From Mangrovimicrobium sp048323675 (GTDB taxonomy: Bacteria; Pseudomonadota; Gammaproteobacteria; Pseudomonadales; Halieaceae), in contig NZ_JBLWFK010000001.1 of the NCBI RefSeq assembly GCF_048323675.1, forward strand, positions 62,001 through 126,000: a stretch of 64,000 bases of DNA, written 5' to 3'. Positions 35,428 to 42,588 of the stretch are shown here, in pieces (the first letter of the stretch is position 1; each line of letters opens with the position of its first letter). The notes beneath the pieces were generated by a model that had not been told where the DNA came from, did no database searches, and saw nothing but the letters and a program-made list of their open reading frames with translations. Position numbers and translations under genes: made by a program.

Positions 35428-37425
35428 TCAGCCGAACAGGTCCCGCAGCCCGGCCAGGGTTTCCTGTCCGCGCCGGGTGTTGTCCTCCGGGTCGTCGTCC
35501 TCGCGGCCCTGCCACTGCAGGTCCTCGGGCGGCAGTTCGTCGAGGAAGCGGCTCGGCTCGCAGGGGACGTTCTCGCCGAACTGGCGCCGCTTGCGGGCCA
35601 TGGTCATGGTCAGGGTCTGGCGGGCGCGGGTGATGCCCACGTAGGCCAGGCGGCGCTCCTCCTCGACGTTGCCGTCGTCCACGCTGCTGCGGTGGGGCAG
35701 CAGGTTTTCTTCCATGCCGATGAGGAAGACGTGGGGGAATTCCAGACCCTTGGAGGCGTGGAGGGTCATCAGCTGTACGCTATCCGGGCCCTTGTCCTCC
35801 TCGTCCTGCTGCTCCAGCAGGTCGCGCAGTACCATGCGGGCGATGGCGTCCTCCAGCGGGACCTCGTCCTCGCCCATGACCCGCTGCAGGCCGTCGACGA
35901 GGAAGTCGACGTTGGCCATGCGCCGGTCGGCGACCTCGTCGCTGGAGGCCTGGGCGCGCAGCCAGTCGTGGTAGTCGATGTCCCGCAGCAGGCGGCGCAC
36001 CGCGCTGATGCCGTCGCCGCCCTCCACGGCGCGGCGCAGGCCGTCGAGCCACTGGCGGAATTCCCGCAGGCGGTTCAGGCCGGCCTCGTTGATGCGCTCG
36101 GGGGTGATGCGGCCGATGGCTTCGAGCAGGCTGCAGTGGGCCTCGGTGGAGAACTCTCCGAGCGCTTCCAGGGTGGTGGTACCCAGTTTGCGCCGGGGCA
36201 CGTTGGCGATACGCAGGAAGGCGTTGTCGTCGCCCTCGTTCAGCAGCAGGCGCAGGTAGGCCATGATGTCCTTGACCTCGTTGCGGGCGAAGAAGGAGGT
36301 GCCGCCGGAGAGGTGGTAGGGCACCTGCTGGCGTTGCAGTACCAGTTCCAGCAGCCGCGCCTGGTGGTTGCCGCGGTAGAGGATGGCGTAATCGCCGTAG
36401 CGGCCCGACTTGCGCAGCCGGTGGTCGAAGATTTCCGCCACCACCTGTTCCACCTCGTCCTGCTCGTCGGCGCACTGGATCATGCGCAGCTTTTCGCCGG
36501 GGCCGAGTTCGCTCCATAGCTGTTTGTCAAAGACGTGAGGGTTGTTGGCGATCAGCGTGTTGGCGGCGCGCAGGATGCGCCCGGTGGAGCGGTAGTTCTG
36601 CTCCAGCTTGACGATGCGCAGCCCCGGGAAGTCGGCCTGCAACTGGGCCAGGTTCTCCGGCCGCGCGCCGCGCCAGGCGTAGATCGACTGGTCGTCGTCG
36701 CCGACCACGGTGAGGCCGCCGCGCAGGCCCACCAGTTGCCGCACCAGCAGGTACTGGCTGGTGTTGGTGTCCTGGTACTCGTCCACCAGCAGGTAGTGGA
36801 CCTGCTCCTGCCAGCGCTGCAGCACGTCCTCGCGCTCCTCGAAGAGCAGGGTGGGGAGCAGGATGAGGTCGTCGAAGTCCAGGGCGTTGTAGGCTTTCAA
36901 CGCCCGCTGGTAGCGCAGGTAGGCCTGGGCGCAGAGCATGTCGGCGGGGCCGCTGGCCGCGGCCGCGGCCTCGTCCGGCAGCACGCGGTCGTTCTTCCAC
37001 TGGGAGATGCGGTTGGCGATCTCCCCGGCCTTGTCGCCGTCGGAACCGTGTTCCTGGATCAGCAGGTCGCGAATCAGCGCCGCGCTGTCCTGGTTGTCGA
37101 AGATGGAGAACCCCGCCTTGAGTCCCAGTTCCTTGCGCTGGGAGCGGATGATCTTCAATCCCAGTTGGTGGAAGGTGCTGACGGTGAGGCCCTCGGCGTT
37201 GCCGGATCCCAGCAGTTTGCCCACCCGTTCCTTCATTTCCCGGGCAGCCTTGTTGGTGAAGGTGACAGCGGCGATGCGGCCGGAACTGATGCCGCACTGC
37301 TGCACCAGGTAGGCGATCTTGCGGGTGATCACGCTGGTCTTGCCGGAACCGGCGCCGGCCAGCACCAGCAGGGGGCCGTCGATGTAGCGCACGGCCTCGC
37401 GCTGTCGGGGATTTAACTCACTCAC
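35428..37425 (-). CDS. rep: ATP-dependent DNA helicase Rep
   Basis: A 665-residue UvrD/PcrA/Rep-type superfamily 1A helicase; E. coli Rep is of similar length. Motif I is LAGAGSGKTSVITRKIAYL, motif Ia TFTNKAAREMKER, motif II LLVDEYQDTN, motif III VVGDDDQSIYAWRGA, motif IV about LEQNYRSTGRIL, motif V LMTLHASKGLEFPHVF and motif VI RRLAYVGITRARQ. It unwinds DNA 3' to 5' and helps replication forks past protein barriers. The C-terminal tail is short, as in Rep rather than UvrD. Monocistronic on the minus strand. Confidence 0.96.
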   Translation of the reverse strand: MSELNPRQREAVRYIDGPLLVLAGAGSGKTSVITRKIAYLVQQCGISSGRIAAVTFTNKAAREMKERVGKLLGSGNAEGLTVSTFHQLGLKIIRSQRKELGLKAGFSIFDNQDSAALIRDLLIQEHGSDGDKAGEIANRISQWKNDRVLPDEAAAAASGPADMLCAQAYLRYQRALKAYNALDFDDLILLPTLLFEEREDVLQRWQEQVHYLLVDEYQDTNTSQYLLVRQLVGLRGGLTVVGDDDQSIYAWRGARPENLAQLQADFPGLRIVKLEQNYRSTGRILRAANTLIANNPHVFDKQLWSELGPGEKLRMIQCADEQDEVEQVVAEIFDHRLRKSGRYGDYAILYRGNHQARLLELVLQRQQVPYHLSGGTSFFARNEVKDIMAYLRLLLNEGDDNAFLRIANVPRRKLGTTTLEALGEFSTEAHCSLLEAIGRITPERINEAGLNRLREFRQWLDGLRRAVEGGDGISAVRRLLRDIDYHDWLRAQASSDEVADRRMANVDFLVDGLQRVMGEDEVPLEDAIARMVLRDLLEQQDEEDKGPDSVQLMTLHASKGLEFPHVFLIGMEENLLPHRSSVDDGNVEEERRLAYVGITRARQTLTMTMARKRRQFGENVPCEPSRFLDELPPEDLQWQGREDDDPEDNTRRGQETLAGLRDLFG

Positions 37426-37547
37426 GGGGATACGTCAGGTGATGGAACAACAGCCGGGCAGTGTAGCGGAAAACGGGGCCCGGCGTCGCCGCAGGGGAGA
37501 AAAAAGTGGGGCCGCGGCGGGGGAGGTTCCCGGCTGTCCCGCACAGT

Positions 37548-37567
37548 CGGTCCGGTCCGGTCCGGTC
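37548..37567 (+). repeat. Four tandem CGGTC repeats
   Basis: Four perfect 5-bp copies in the gap between rep (starts 37425 on the minus strand) and malonyl-CoA decarboxylase (starts 37703). The gap is 277 bases and shows no gene; the repeat may be a slippage-prone site in a regulatory region. Confidence 0.6.
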
Positions 37568-37702
37568 GCTGTCGGCCGGAGCGCTCATCCGCGCAGGCCC
37601 AAACGGGGGAGTGGAATGCCCCGGTGGTTGACGGGGCAGGGTAGAAACAGGATGATCGGTAGCCCCCCGAGGTAGTCATCAACGTTCCGCAGAGGTTTCA
37701 CC

Positions 37703-39052
37703 ATGAGCAGTGAGCAGAGCCTGTCCGACAATCAGGAAGTCGCCCCCGCAGCCACCACGCGTCCCCTGGCACGTATACTGGGCTCGGTGATGGATGTGGG
37801 CCGGGTCATTCTCAACCGGCGTGGACTGATCAGCTCCCCCGGCATTGCTCCCGAAAAGGCCCTGCTGGAAGAGTGCCGCGAACTGCTCCACCACCGCGGT
37901 GAAGCGTCCGGGCTGGCGCTGGCGTTGGATATCCTCAACAAGTACCAGAAGGCGGGGGAGGAAGACCGCCTGGCGTTTTTCCGTGCGCTTGCCAAGGACT
38001 ACGAACCGGACGCCCTGGAACTCCGCGAGGCCGCCAAGGCCTATGCCGGCGATCCCTCGCGCAAGCATTTCCAGAATCTCAGCAAGGCCATGGAGTCGCC
38101 GCGGCAGAAGCTGTTCCGCCGCCTCAACATGGCGCCGGGCGGCACCGGCATCCTGGTGAAGATGCGTGAGCAGATGCTCGACCTGGAAAACGATCACCCG
38201 GAACTCAAGCCTGTCTCCCACGACCTGCGCCAGCTGTTTGTCTCCTGGTTCAACAAGGGATTCCTGGAACTGCGCCATATCGACTGGAGTGCGCCGGCCC
38301 TGGAACTGGAGAAAATCATCGCCTACGAGGCGGTGCACGAGATCAACGGCTGGGACGACCTGCGCAGCCGCCTGCGCGATGACCGTCGCTGCTTTGCGTT
38401 CTTCCACCCGGCCATGGAACACGACCCCCTGGTTTTCGTGGAAGTGGCGCTCACCGATCAGGTGCCCGGGGCCATCGCGCCGCTGCTGGACCAGAACCGC
38501 GACATGCTCCCCAGCAACAAGGCCAACACGGTCGTCTTCTACTCCATCAGCAACTGCCACCGCGGCCTGGCCGGGGTTTCCTTCGGCAACTTCCTGATCA
38601 AGAGCGTGGTCGGCGAGCTGAAACAGGAAATGCCCTGGCTCAAGCAGTTCGTCACGCTGTCGCCCATTCCCGGATTCCGCCGCTGGCTGCAGAAAGCGGA
38701 CATCAGCGAACTGGTCTCCGGGAACATGGAAGAAAAGGTGCGGGCCCCGATCGGCCGGGTTGTCGAATCCGAAATCAAGGAGGCGCTGATGAAACTCTGC
38801 GCCCACTACCTGGTAGAGGAAAAGGCCGGCACCCTGGCGAAGGACCCGGTGGCGCGTTTCCACCTCGGCAACGGCGCCCGCCTGCACCGGTTGCACTGGG
38901 GCGCGGACCTTACCAGCAAGGGCCGCGACCAGTCCGCGGGCATGATGGTCAACTACCTCTACGATCTCGACAGGATCGAAGAGAACCACGAAGCCTACTT
39001 CGACCAGGGTACGATTTCAGTCTCCAGGACGATTACCAGCCTGCTGAACTGA
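37703..39052 (+). CDS. Malonyl-CoA decarboxylase
   Basis: A 449-residue malonyl-CoA decarboxylase: converts malonyl-CoA to acetyl-CoA and CO2. The N-terminal helical bundle runs to about residue 140. The C-terminal catalytic GNAT-like domain has CFAFFHPAMEHDPLVFVEVAL, FYSISNCHRGLAGVSFGNFL, LSPIPGFRRWL, and ends with VARFHLGNGARLHRLHWGAD and GMMVNYLYDLDRIEENHE; the conserved Ser-His pair of the catalytic site lies in these segments. It prevents malonyl-CoA build-up or lets malonate be used. It is followed 76 bases later by a PadR-family regulator. Confidence 0.95.
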   Translation: MSSEQSLSDNQEVAPAATTRPLARILGSVMDVGRVILNRRGLISSPGIAPEKALLEECRELLHHRGEASGLALALDILNKYQKAGEEDRLAFFRALAKDYEPDALELREAAKAYAGDPSRKHFQNLSKAMESPRQKLFRRLNMAPGGTGILVKMREQMLDLENDHPELKPVSHDLRQLFVSWFNKGFLELRHIDWSAPALELEKIIAYEAVHEINGWDDLRSRLRDDRRCFAFFHPAMEHDPLVFVEVALTDQVPGAIAPLLDQNRDMLPSNKANTVVFYSISNCHRGLAGVSFGNFLIKSVVGELKQEMPWLKQFVTLSPIPGFRRWLQKADISELVSGNMEEKVRAPIGRVVESEIKEALMKLCAHYLVEEKAGTLAKDPVARFHLGNGARLHRLHWGADLTSKGRDQSAGMMVNYLYDLDRIEENHEAYFDQGTISVSRTITSLLN

Positions 39053-39128
39053 TCTTTCCCCCCGGTGATTGTGCAGAACGGGCGCGCGACGTCTATGCTT
39101 TTGCTTCTGCTCGATTTCGGGAAGTTGC

Positions 39129-39674
39129 ATGGCCCTGTCGCACGCCATCATGACGGCGCTACTGGACGCGGATTTATCCGGGTCCGAACTGTCGCGTGAT
39201 TTCGAAACCTCGCTCGGCCTGTTCTGGCAGGCCACCCACCAGCAGATTTACCAGGAACTGCACAAACTCGCCGACAAGGGCTGGCTGAACCGTCGCGAGG
39301 TGCAGCAGTCCGGGCGGCCGAACAAGATTCTCTACGGACTGACCAAGGCGGGACGGGATGCCCTGGCGCAGTGGGTGCTCGGGGGAACCCGGGTGCAGGC
39401 GGCCAAGGACGAGTTGATGTTGAAGCTCTACAATCTCGATAAGAGTAACGCGGAGCATATCGCCGGCCAGATCGGCGAGCGGCGCGCCGATATGATGCGC
39501 CGCCTCTATCTCTACGAAAAAATCCGCCGAACCCATTACGACCAGCCAGCCGCGCTGCCGACCCGCCACAAGGGCGTCTATCTTGCGCTGTCGGCGGGGA
39601 TCCGCCAGGGGGAGCAGTTCCTGGCCTGGTGTGACGAGGCGCTGGCTCTGCTGGCGACGGTTGAAGGCGTCTGA
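39129..39674 (+). CDS. PadR-family transcriptional regulator
   Basis: From ATG 39129, 181 residues. The N-terminal winged helix has MALSHAIMTALLDADLSGSE, SLGLFWQATHQQIYQELHKL and the wing RPNKILYGLTKAGRDAL, the PadR pattern. The C-terminal part (about 90-175) is the Vir_C/PadR_C helical dimerisation domain. PadR proteins are usually repressors that respond to phenolic or other small ligands. It may regulate the decarboxylase upstream or an unlinked target; the sequence does not show which. Confidence 0.92.
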   Translation: MALSHAIMTALLDADLSGSELSRDFETSLGLFWQATHQQIYQELHKLADKGWLNRREVQQSGRPNKILYGLTKAGRDALAQWVLGGTRVQAAKDELMLKLYNLDKSNAEHIAGQIGERRADMMRRLYLYEKIRRTHYDQPAALPTRHKGVYLALSAGIRQGEQFLAWCDEALALLATVEGV

Positions 39675-39710
39675 CCTTCACTACCGCTTGAATAACAGTC
39701 GGGGGTTGCG

Positions 39711-39730
39711 GTGTCACATTTTTTTACAAC
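39711..39730 (-). promoter_or_regulatory. Predicted PrsR-type enhancer site (TGTAAA-N7-GACA), copy 1
   Basis: On the minus strand the site reads TGTAAA, seven bases, GACAC. It lies 77 bases upstream of a sigma-54-type promoter that precedes ugd. The same spaced motif occurs five more times in the exopolysaccharide locus. Confidence 0.6.
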
Positions 39731-39807
39731 CCTGTTTTTTTCCAATTGATGGTACAGGGCGGGCTATATGTAATATCGACTCACGTATAATCCAGTACTC
39801 AAATACG

Positions 39808-39822
39808 TGGTTGATGGGTTGC
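39808..39822 (+). promoter_or_regulatory. Candidate sigma-54 promoter for ugd
   Basis: TGGTTGATGGGTTGC has the GG-N10-GC spacing of RpoN promoters with a good -12 element (TTGC) and TGG at -24. It lies 56 bases before the ugd start at 39879 and downstream of the enhancer-like site at 39711-39730. Confidence 0.6.
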
Positions 39823-39878
39823 GTCCTCTTGGTTCGACCCTGAAAATTCGCAAGAAAAATTCAAGCTGGGGTGCAGAT

Positions 39879-41183
39879 ATGCGAGTGGTAATGATTGGGG
39901 CCGGTTACGTCGGCCTGGTATCCGGAGCCTGTTTTTCGGAGTTCGGTGCAAACGTCGTATGTGTCGACCTCAATCAGGAGCGGATTGCCGCGCTGGAAGC
40001 CGGCAAAATCCCAATCTACGAACCGGGCCTGACGACCCTGGTGACACGCAACCGGGAATCCGGTCGCTTGAAATTCACCACCGACCTGGCTTCCGCTGTC
40101 GGTGAAGCCGACCTGATCTTTATCGCAGTCGGTACCCCGACCCGTCGCGGCGACGGCCACGCCGACCTGGGCTATGTCTATGCGGCGGCCAAGGATATCG
40201 CTGCGCACCTGAGCGGCTATACGGTGATCGTCGACAAATCGACGGTACCGGTGGGAACTGCGGCACAGGTAAAGCGCATCATCGCCGAGAACAATCCGGA
40301 AGCGGATTTTGACGTCGCCTCCAACCCGGAATTCCTGCGTGAAGGTGCGGCCATCGGAGATTTCATGCGCCCGGACCGGGTGGTGCTCGGCGTGGAAAGC
40401 GAGCGGGCCGAACGCCTGTTGCGAGAGCTGTACCGGCCCCTGAACCTGATTGAAGCGCCGATCATGGTTACCGACCTGGAAAGCGCGGAATTGATCAAGT
40501 ACGCGGCAAACGCCTTTCTTGCCACGAAAATCAGCTTTATCAACGAAATATCCCAGTTGTGTGAAGCGGTGGGCGCCGACGTGCACGCTGTGGCCAAGGG
40601 GATGGGGCTGGACGGACGGATAGGCAAGAAATTCCTGCATGCCGGGCCTGGATACGGCGGATCCTGCTTTCCAAAGGATACCCTTGCCCTGGTGCGGACC
40701 GCGCAGGAATACGGGGTTTCTTCGCGTATTGTGGAAGCCGTAGTCGAGGTAAACGCCGCACAGAAAGCGCGGATGGTAAAAAAGATTCGCCATGCCCTCG
40801 GTGGCAGCGAGGCGGGCAAGCGCATTGCGGTTCTGGGTCTCACCTTCAAGCCGGAAACCGACGACATGCGCGATGCCCCTTCGTTATCCATTCTGCCGCC
40901 ACTGGTCGACAAGGGAGCGCACATCGTCGCCCACGATCCCCAGGGCATGCACGAAGCGAAACCGCTGCTGCCCGAATCCGTGGAGTATGCCAGTGATATC
41001 TACGCCGCCATCAAGGATGCCGACGCGCTGGTGCTGATGACCGAATGGAACGCCTATCGCGGGCTCAGCCTCTCCCGGGTTCGCAGTATGATGCGCGGCA
41101 ACGCATTTATCGACCTGCGCAATGTGTATGAACCGGAAAGCATGAAAGCAGCCGGCTTCAATTACACCTGCGTCGGTCGCTGA
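39879..41183 (+). CDS. ugd: UDP-glucose 6-dehydrogenase
   Basis: From ATG 39879, 434 residues. The N-terminal NAD site is MRVVMIGAGYVGLVSGACFS, with conserved FIAVGTPTRRGDG and STVPVGTA. The catalytic Cys263 sits in GYGGSCFPKD. The C-terminal UDP-binding domain has VLGLTFKPETDDMRDAPS. It oxidises UDP-glucose to UDP-glucuronate for exopolysaccharide synthesis in the cytoplasm. The frame extends upstream to 39807, but that part overlaps the sigma-54-type promoter, so the internal ATG is the start. First gene of the exopolysaccharide locus and likely under PrsR/RpoN control. Confidence 0.96.
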   Translation: MRVVMIGAGYVGLVSGACFSEFGANVVCVDLNQERIAALEAGKIPIYEPGLTTLVTRNRESGRLKFTTDLASAVGEADLIFIAVGTPTRRGDGHADLGYVYAAAKDIAAHLSGYTVIVDKSTVPVGTAAQVKRIIAENNPEADFDVASNPEFLREGAAIGDFMRPDRVVLGVESERAERLLRELYRPLNLIEAPIMVTDLESAELIKYAANAFLATKISFINEISQLCEAVGADVHAVAKGMGLDGRIGKKFLHAGPGYGGSCFPKDTLALVRTAQEYGVSSRIVEAVVEVNAAQKARMVKKIRHALGGSEAGKRIAVLGLTFKPETDDMRDAPSLSILPPLVDKGAHIVAHDPQGMHEAKPLLPESVEYASDIYAAIKDADALVLMTEWNAYRGLSLSRVRSMMRGNAFIDLRNVYEPESMKAAGFNYTCVGR

Positions 41184-41202
41184 GTCGAACCGCGCTCGAT
41201 CA

Positions 41203-41847
41203 TCACGTGCGCTTTCGGTTGCGCAATTTAGCTGCGCCCAGTCCGGTAATCGCGGAAAACATGAGCCAACCCGCCGCGGGAAGCGGCACAGGTGATGGCG
41301 CAAACTGCTCATATGCGACATACGCCATGTTGCCCGGGCAGGGTGCAGACTGGAAACGTACTGCGTAGTCACCTAGGTCCAGTACGCTCAGTGCATTGCT
41401 CAACTGGATCGTAAATGAAAACTGGAGAGGGTTGTCCGTATTCCATACCCCGGTACCGCCGCCGCCGGCGCAGTTGGCCCCGCCGGAATTCTTGAAGCAG
41501 ATATCCACGGAGTCGCCTTTTGGCATTGCTCCGGCAGATACCCGATCAAATCCGCCACTGGCGCTACTACCGGTCAGGTCGACGAGTCCGGAAGTATTGA
41601 ATCCGGCGATAGAAATTCTCGAAGATACGCTTGAAGTATTTTCCAGGGTCCCGCTGAAAACCCAGGTGGTACCCGCGTTTTCAATTGCGGTAAGCGTATA
41701 GACGGATTGGGCGCTGAGGCCGGGTGCATTGCCGGTGTAAAGAACCGAGACAGAATCGCCGACCGTGGAAAAGCCTGCCGAATGGGCAGCTACAGACACG
41801 CTGAGGCCTGTAGCCAGAATGATTTGCCTGTATAGGGGGGAACGCAT
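41203..41847 (-). CDS. PEP-CTERM (VPLPA-CTERM) sorting-domain protein
   Basis: A 214-residue secreted protein with an N-terminal signal peptide ending near SAGF. The C-terminus has VPLPAAGWLMFSAITGLGAA followed by the basic tail KLRNRKRT, the three-part signal of exosortase substrates. The middle is Ser/Gly/Thr-rich (SGTLENTSSVSSR) with a Cys pair (CFKNSGGANC) and another Cys near the end. Exosortase would cleave before the transmembrane helix and release the protein to the outside or to the polysaccharide. AAGGAG precedes ATG 41847. It is divergent from the small membrane protein at 42205. The signal form VPLPA is the TIGR03370-like variant, not the plain PEP one. Confidence 0.9.
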   Translation of the reverse strand: MRSPLYRQIILATGLSVSVAAHSAGFSTVGDSVSVLYTGNAPGLSAQSVYTLTAIENAGTTWVFSGTLENTSSVSSRISIAGFNTSGLVDLTGSSASGGFDRVSAGAMPKGDSVDICFKNSGGANCAGGGGTGVWNTDNPLQFSFTIQLSNALSVLDLGDYAVRFQSAPCPGNMAYVAYEQFAPSPVPLPAAGWLMFSAITGLGAAKLRNRKRT

Positions 41848-42018
41848 TGCTACTACTCCTTTTTTTTAAGTGATCATATCCATGGGGGCACCGTAATGGC
41901 GCAAGTATTTTGCATCAGAACCACTCTTGCGCCCGACAAAACTGTGACCGGTGTCACATAAAGTCTAGTCTATAGCCTCGATTTACGGTGTATCCTCTGT
42001 TGACGCAGCCAGGAATTT

Positions 42019-42037
42019 GTGTCAGAAATTTTTACAC
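42019..42037 (-). promoter_or_regulatory. Predicted PrsR-type enhancer site, copy 2
   Basis: Reads TGTAAA, seven bases, GACAC on the minus strand. It lies in the 357-base gap between the PEP-CTERM gene and the small membrane protein gene, 74 bases upstream of the sigma-54-type promoter at 42112. Apart from these two sites, the gap also holds a GTGAC-N4-GTCAC palindrome (41944-41957) and an 8-bp inverted repeat, GGCGCAAG/CTTGCGCC (41898-41933). Confidence 0.65.
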
Positions 42038-42111
42038 TGCGAGGGCTGCGCTGGACCGGTTTGGGGTGCTGGTCTTCGGAAGCTGCGGGAAATTCGGGGT
42101 TTGGCCATTTC

Positions 42112-42126
42112 CGGCGTACTTTTTGC
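42112..42126 (+). promoter_or_regulatory. Candidate sigma-54 promoter for the small membrane protein gene
   Basis: CGGCGTACTTTTTGC: GG at 42113-42114, ten bases, GC at 42125-42126, with GGC and TTGC matching the RpoN consensus. It lies 78 bases before ATG 42205. Confidence 0.65.
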
Positions 42127-42204
42127 TTTAACATTTCTGTCGTAAAGCGCTACGTCGTTTCTCAGCCAGAATAAAAGCGTCAGACGAAAGGAAATTCAGG
42201 TTTC

Positions 42205-42483
42205 ATGGATGCAGTTCTGATCATACTTTTACTGATGGGTGTGTGCTCGATCACCCTGGCGCTCTACATTCTGGCTGACGCAAAACGCACTTTTTCCCGC
42301 GGTAATATGAGAATTGATCCGCGCCTTGAAGGTAAGGGGGCAGGTTCCGTACGCTACATGGAGCGCAGTAATAGGGACCGTCGCAGTGGCCAGCAGGTCA
42401 GCTTTCCACTGCGAATTGATGGGATGATAATTTTCGAGGACCGGCGTAAACTCGGGGATCGGCGAAAGACCGTGGTCGCTTGA
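42205..42483 (+). CDS. Small single-pass membrane protein of the PrsR/RpoN regulon (unrecognised)
   Basis: A 92-residue protein of unknown function. It begins with a hydrophobic helix (residues about 3-24, LIILLLMGVCSITLALYILA), followed by a short basic cytoplasmic tail. The tail has two DRR elements, SNRDRRSG and FEDRRKLGDRRK, separated by FPLRIDGMIIF. AAAGGA lies upstream. It sits between a PEP-CTERM protein and the PrsK kinase and has its own sigma-54-type promoter and enhancer-like site, so it is probably a component of the exopolysaccharide system. Function is not inferable from sequence. Confidence 0.75.
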   Translation: MDAVLIILLLMGVCSITLALYILADAKRTFSRGNMRIDPRLEGKGAGSVRYMERSNRDRRSGQQVSFPLRIDGMIIFEDRRKLGDRRKTVVA

Positions 42484-42588
42484 ACGCACTTTGATATGTC
42501 GTTGCCGGTACGCCGGATGGTTTGATGACGCTAGCGTGATCCAATAAGAATTTTCACGCAGCCGAGGTATCCTCTCATCGATATTCTC

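Noticed and set aside
41906..41925. Possible minus-strand sigma-54 promoter for the PEP-CTERM gene (ATGCAAAATACTTGC)
   Set aside because: The -24 GG is replaced by TG, so the defining element is missing.
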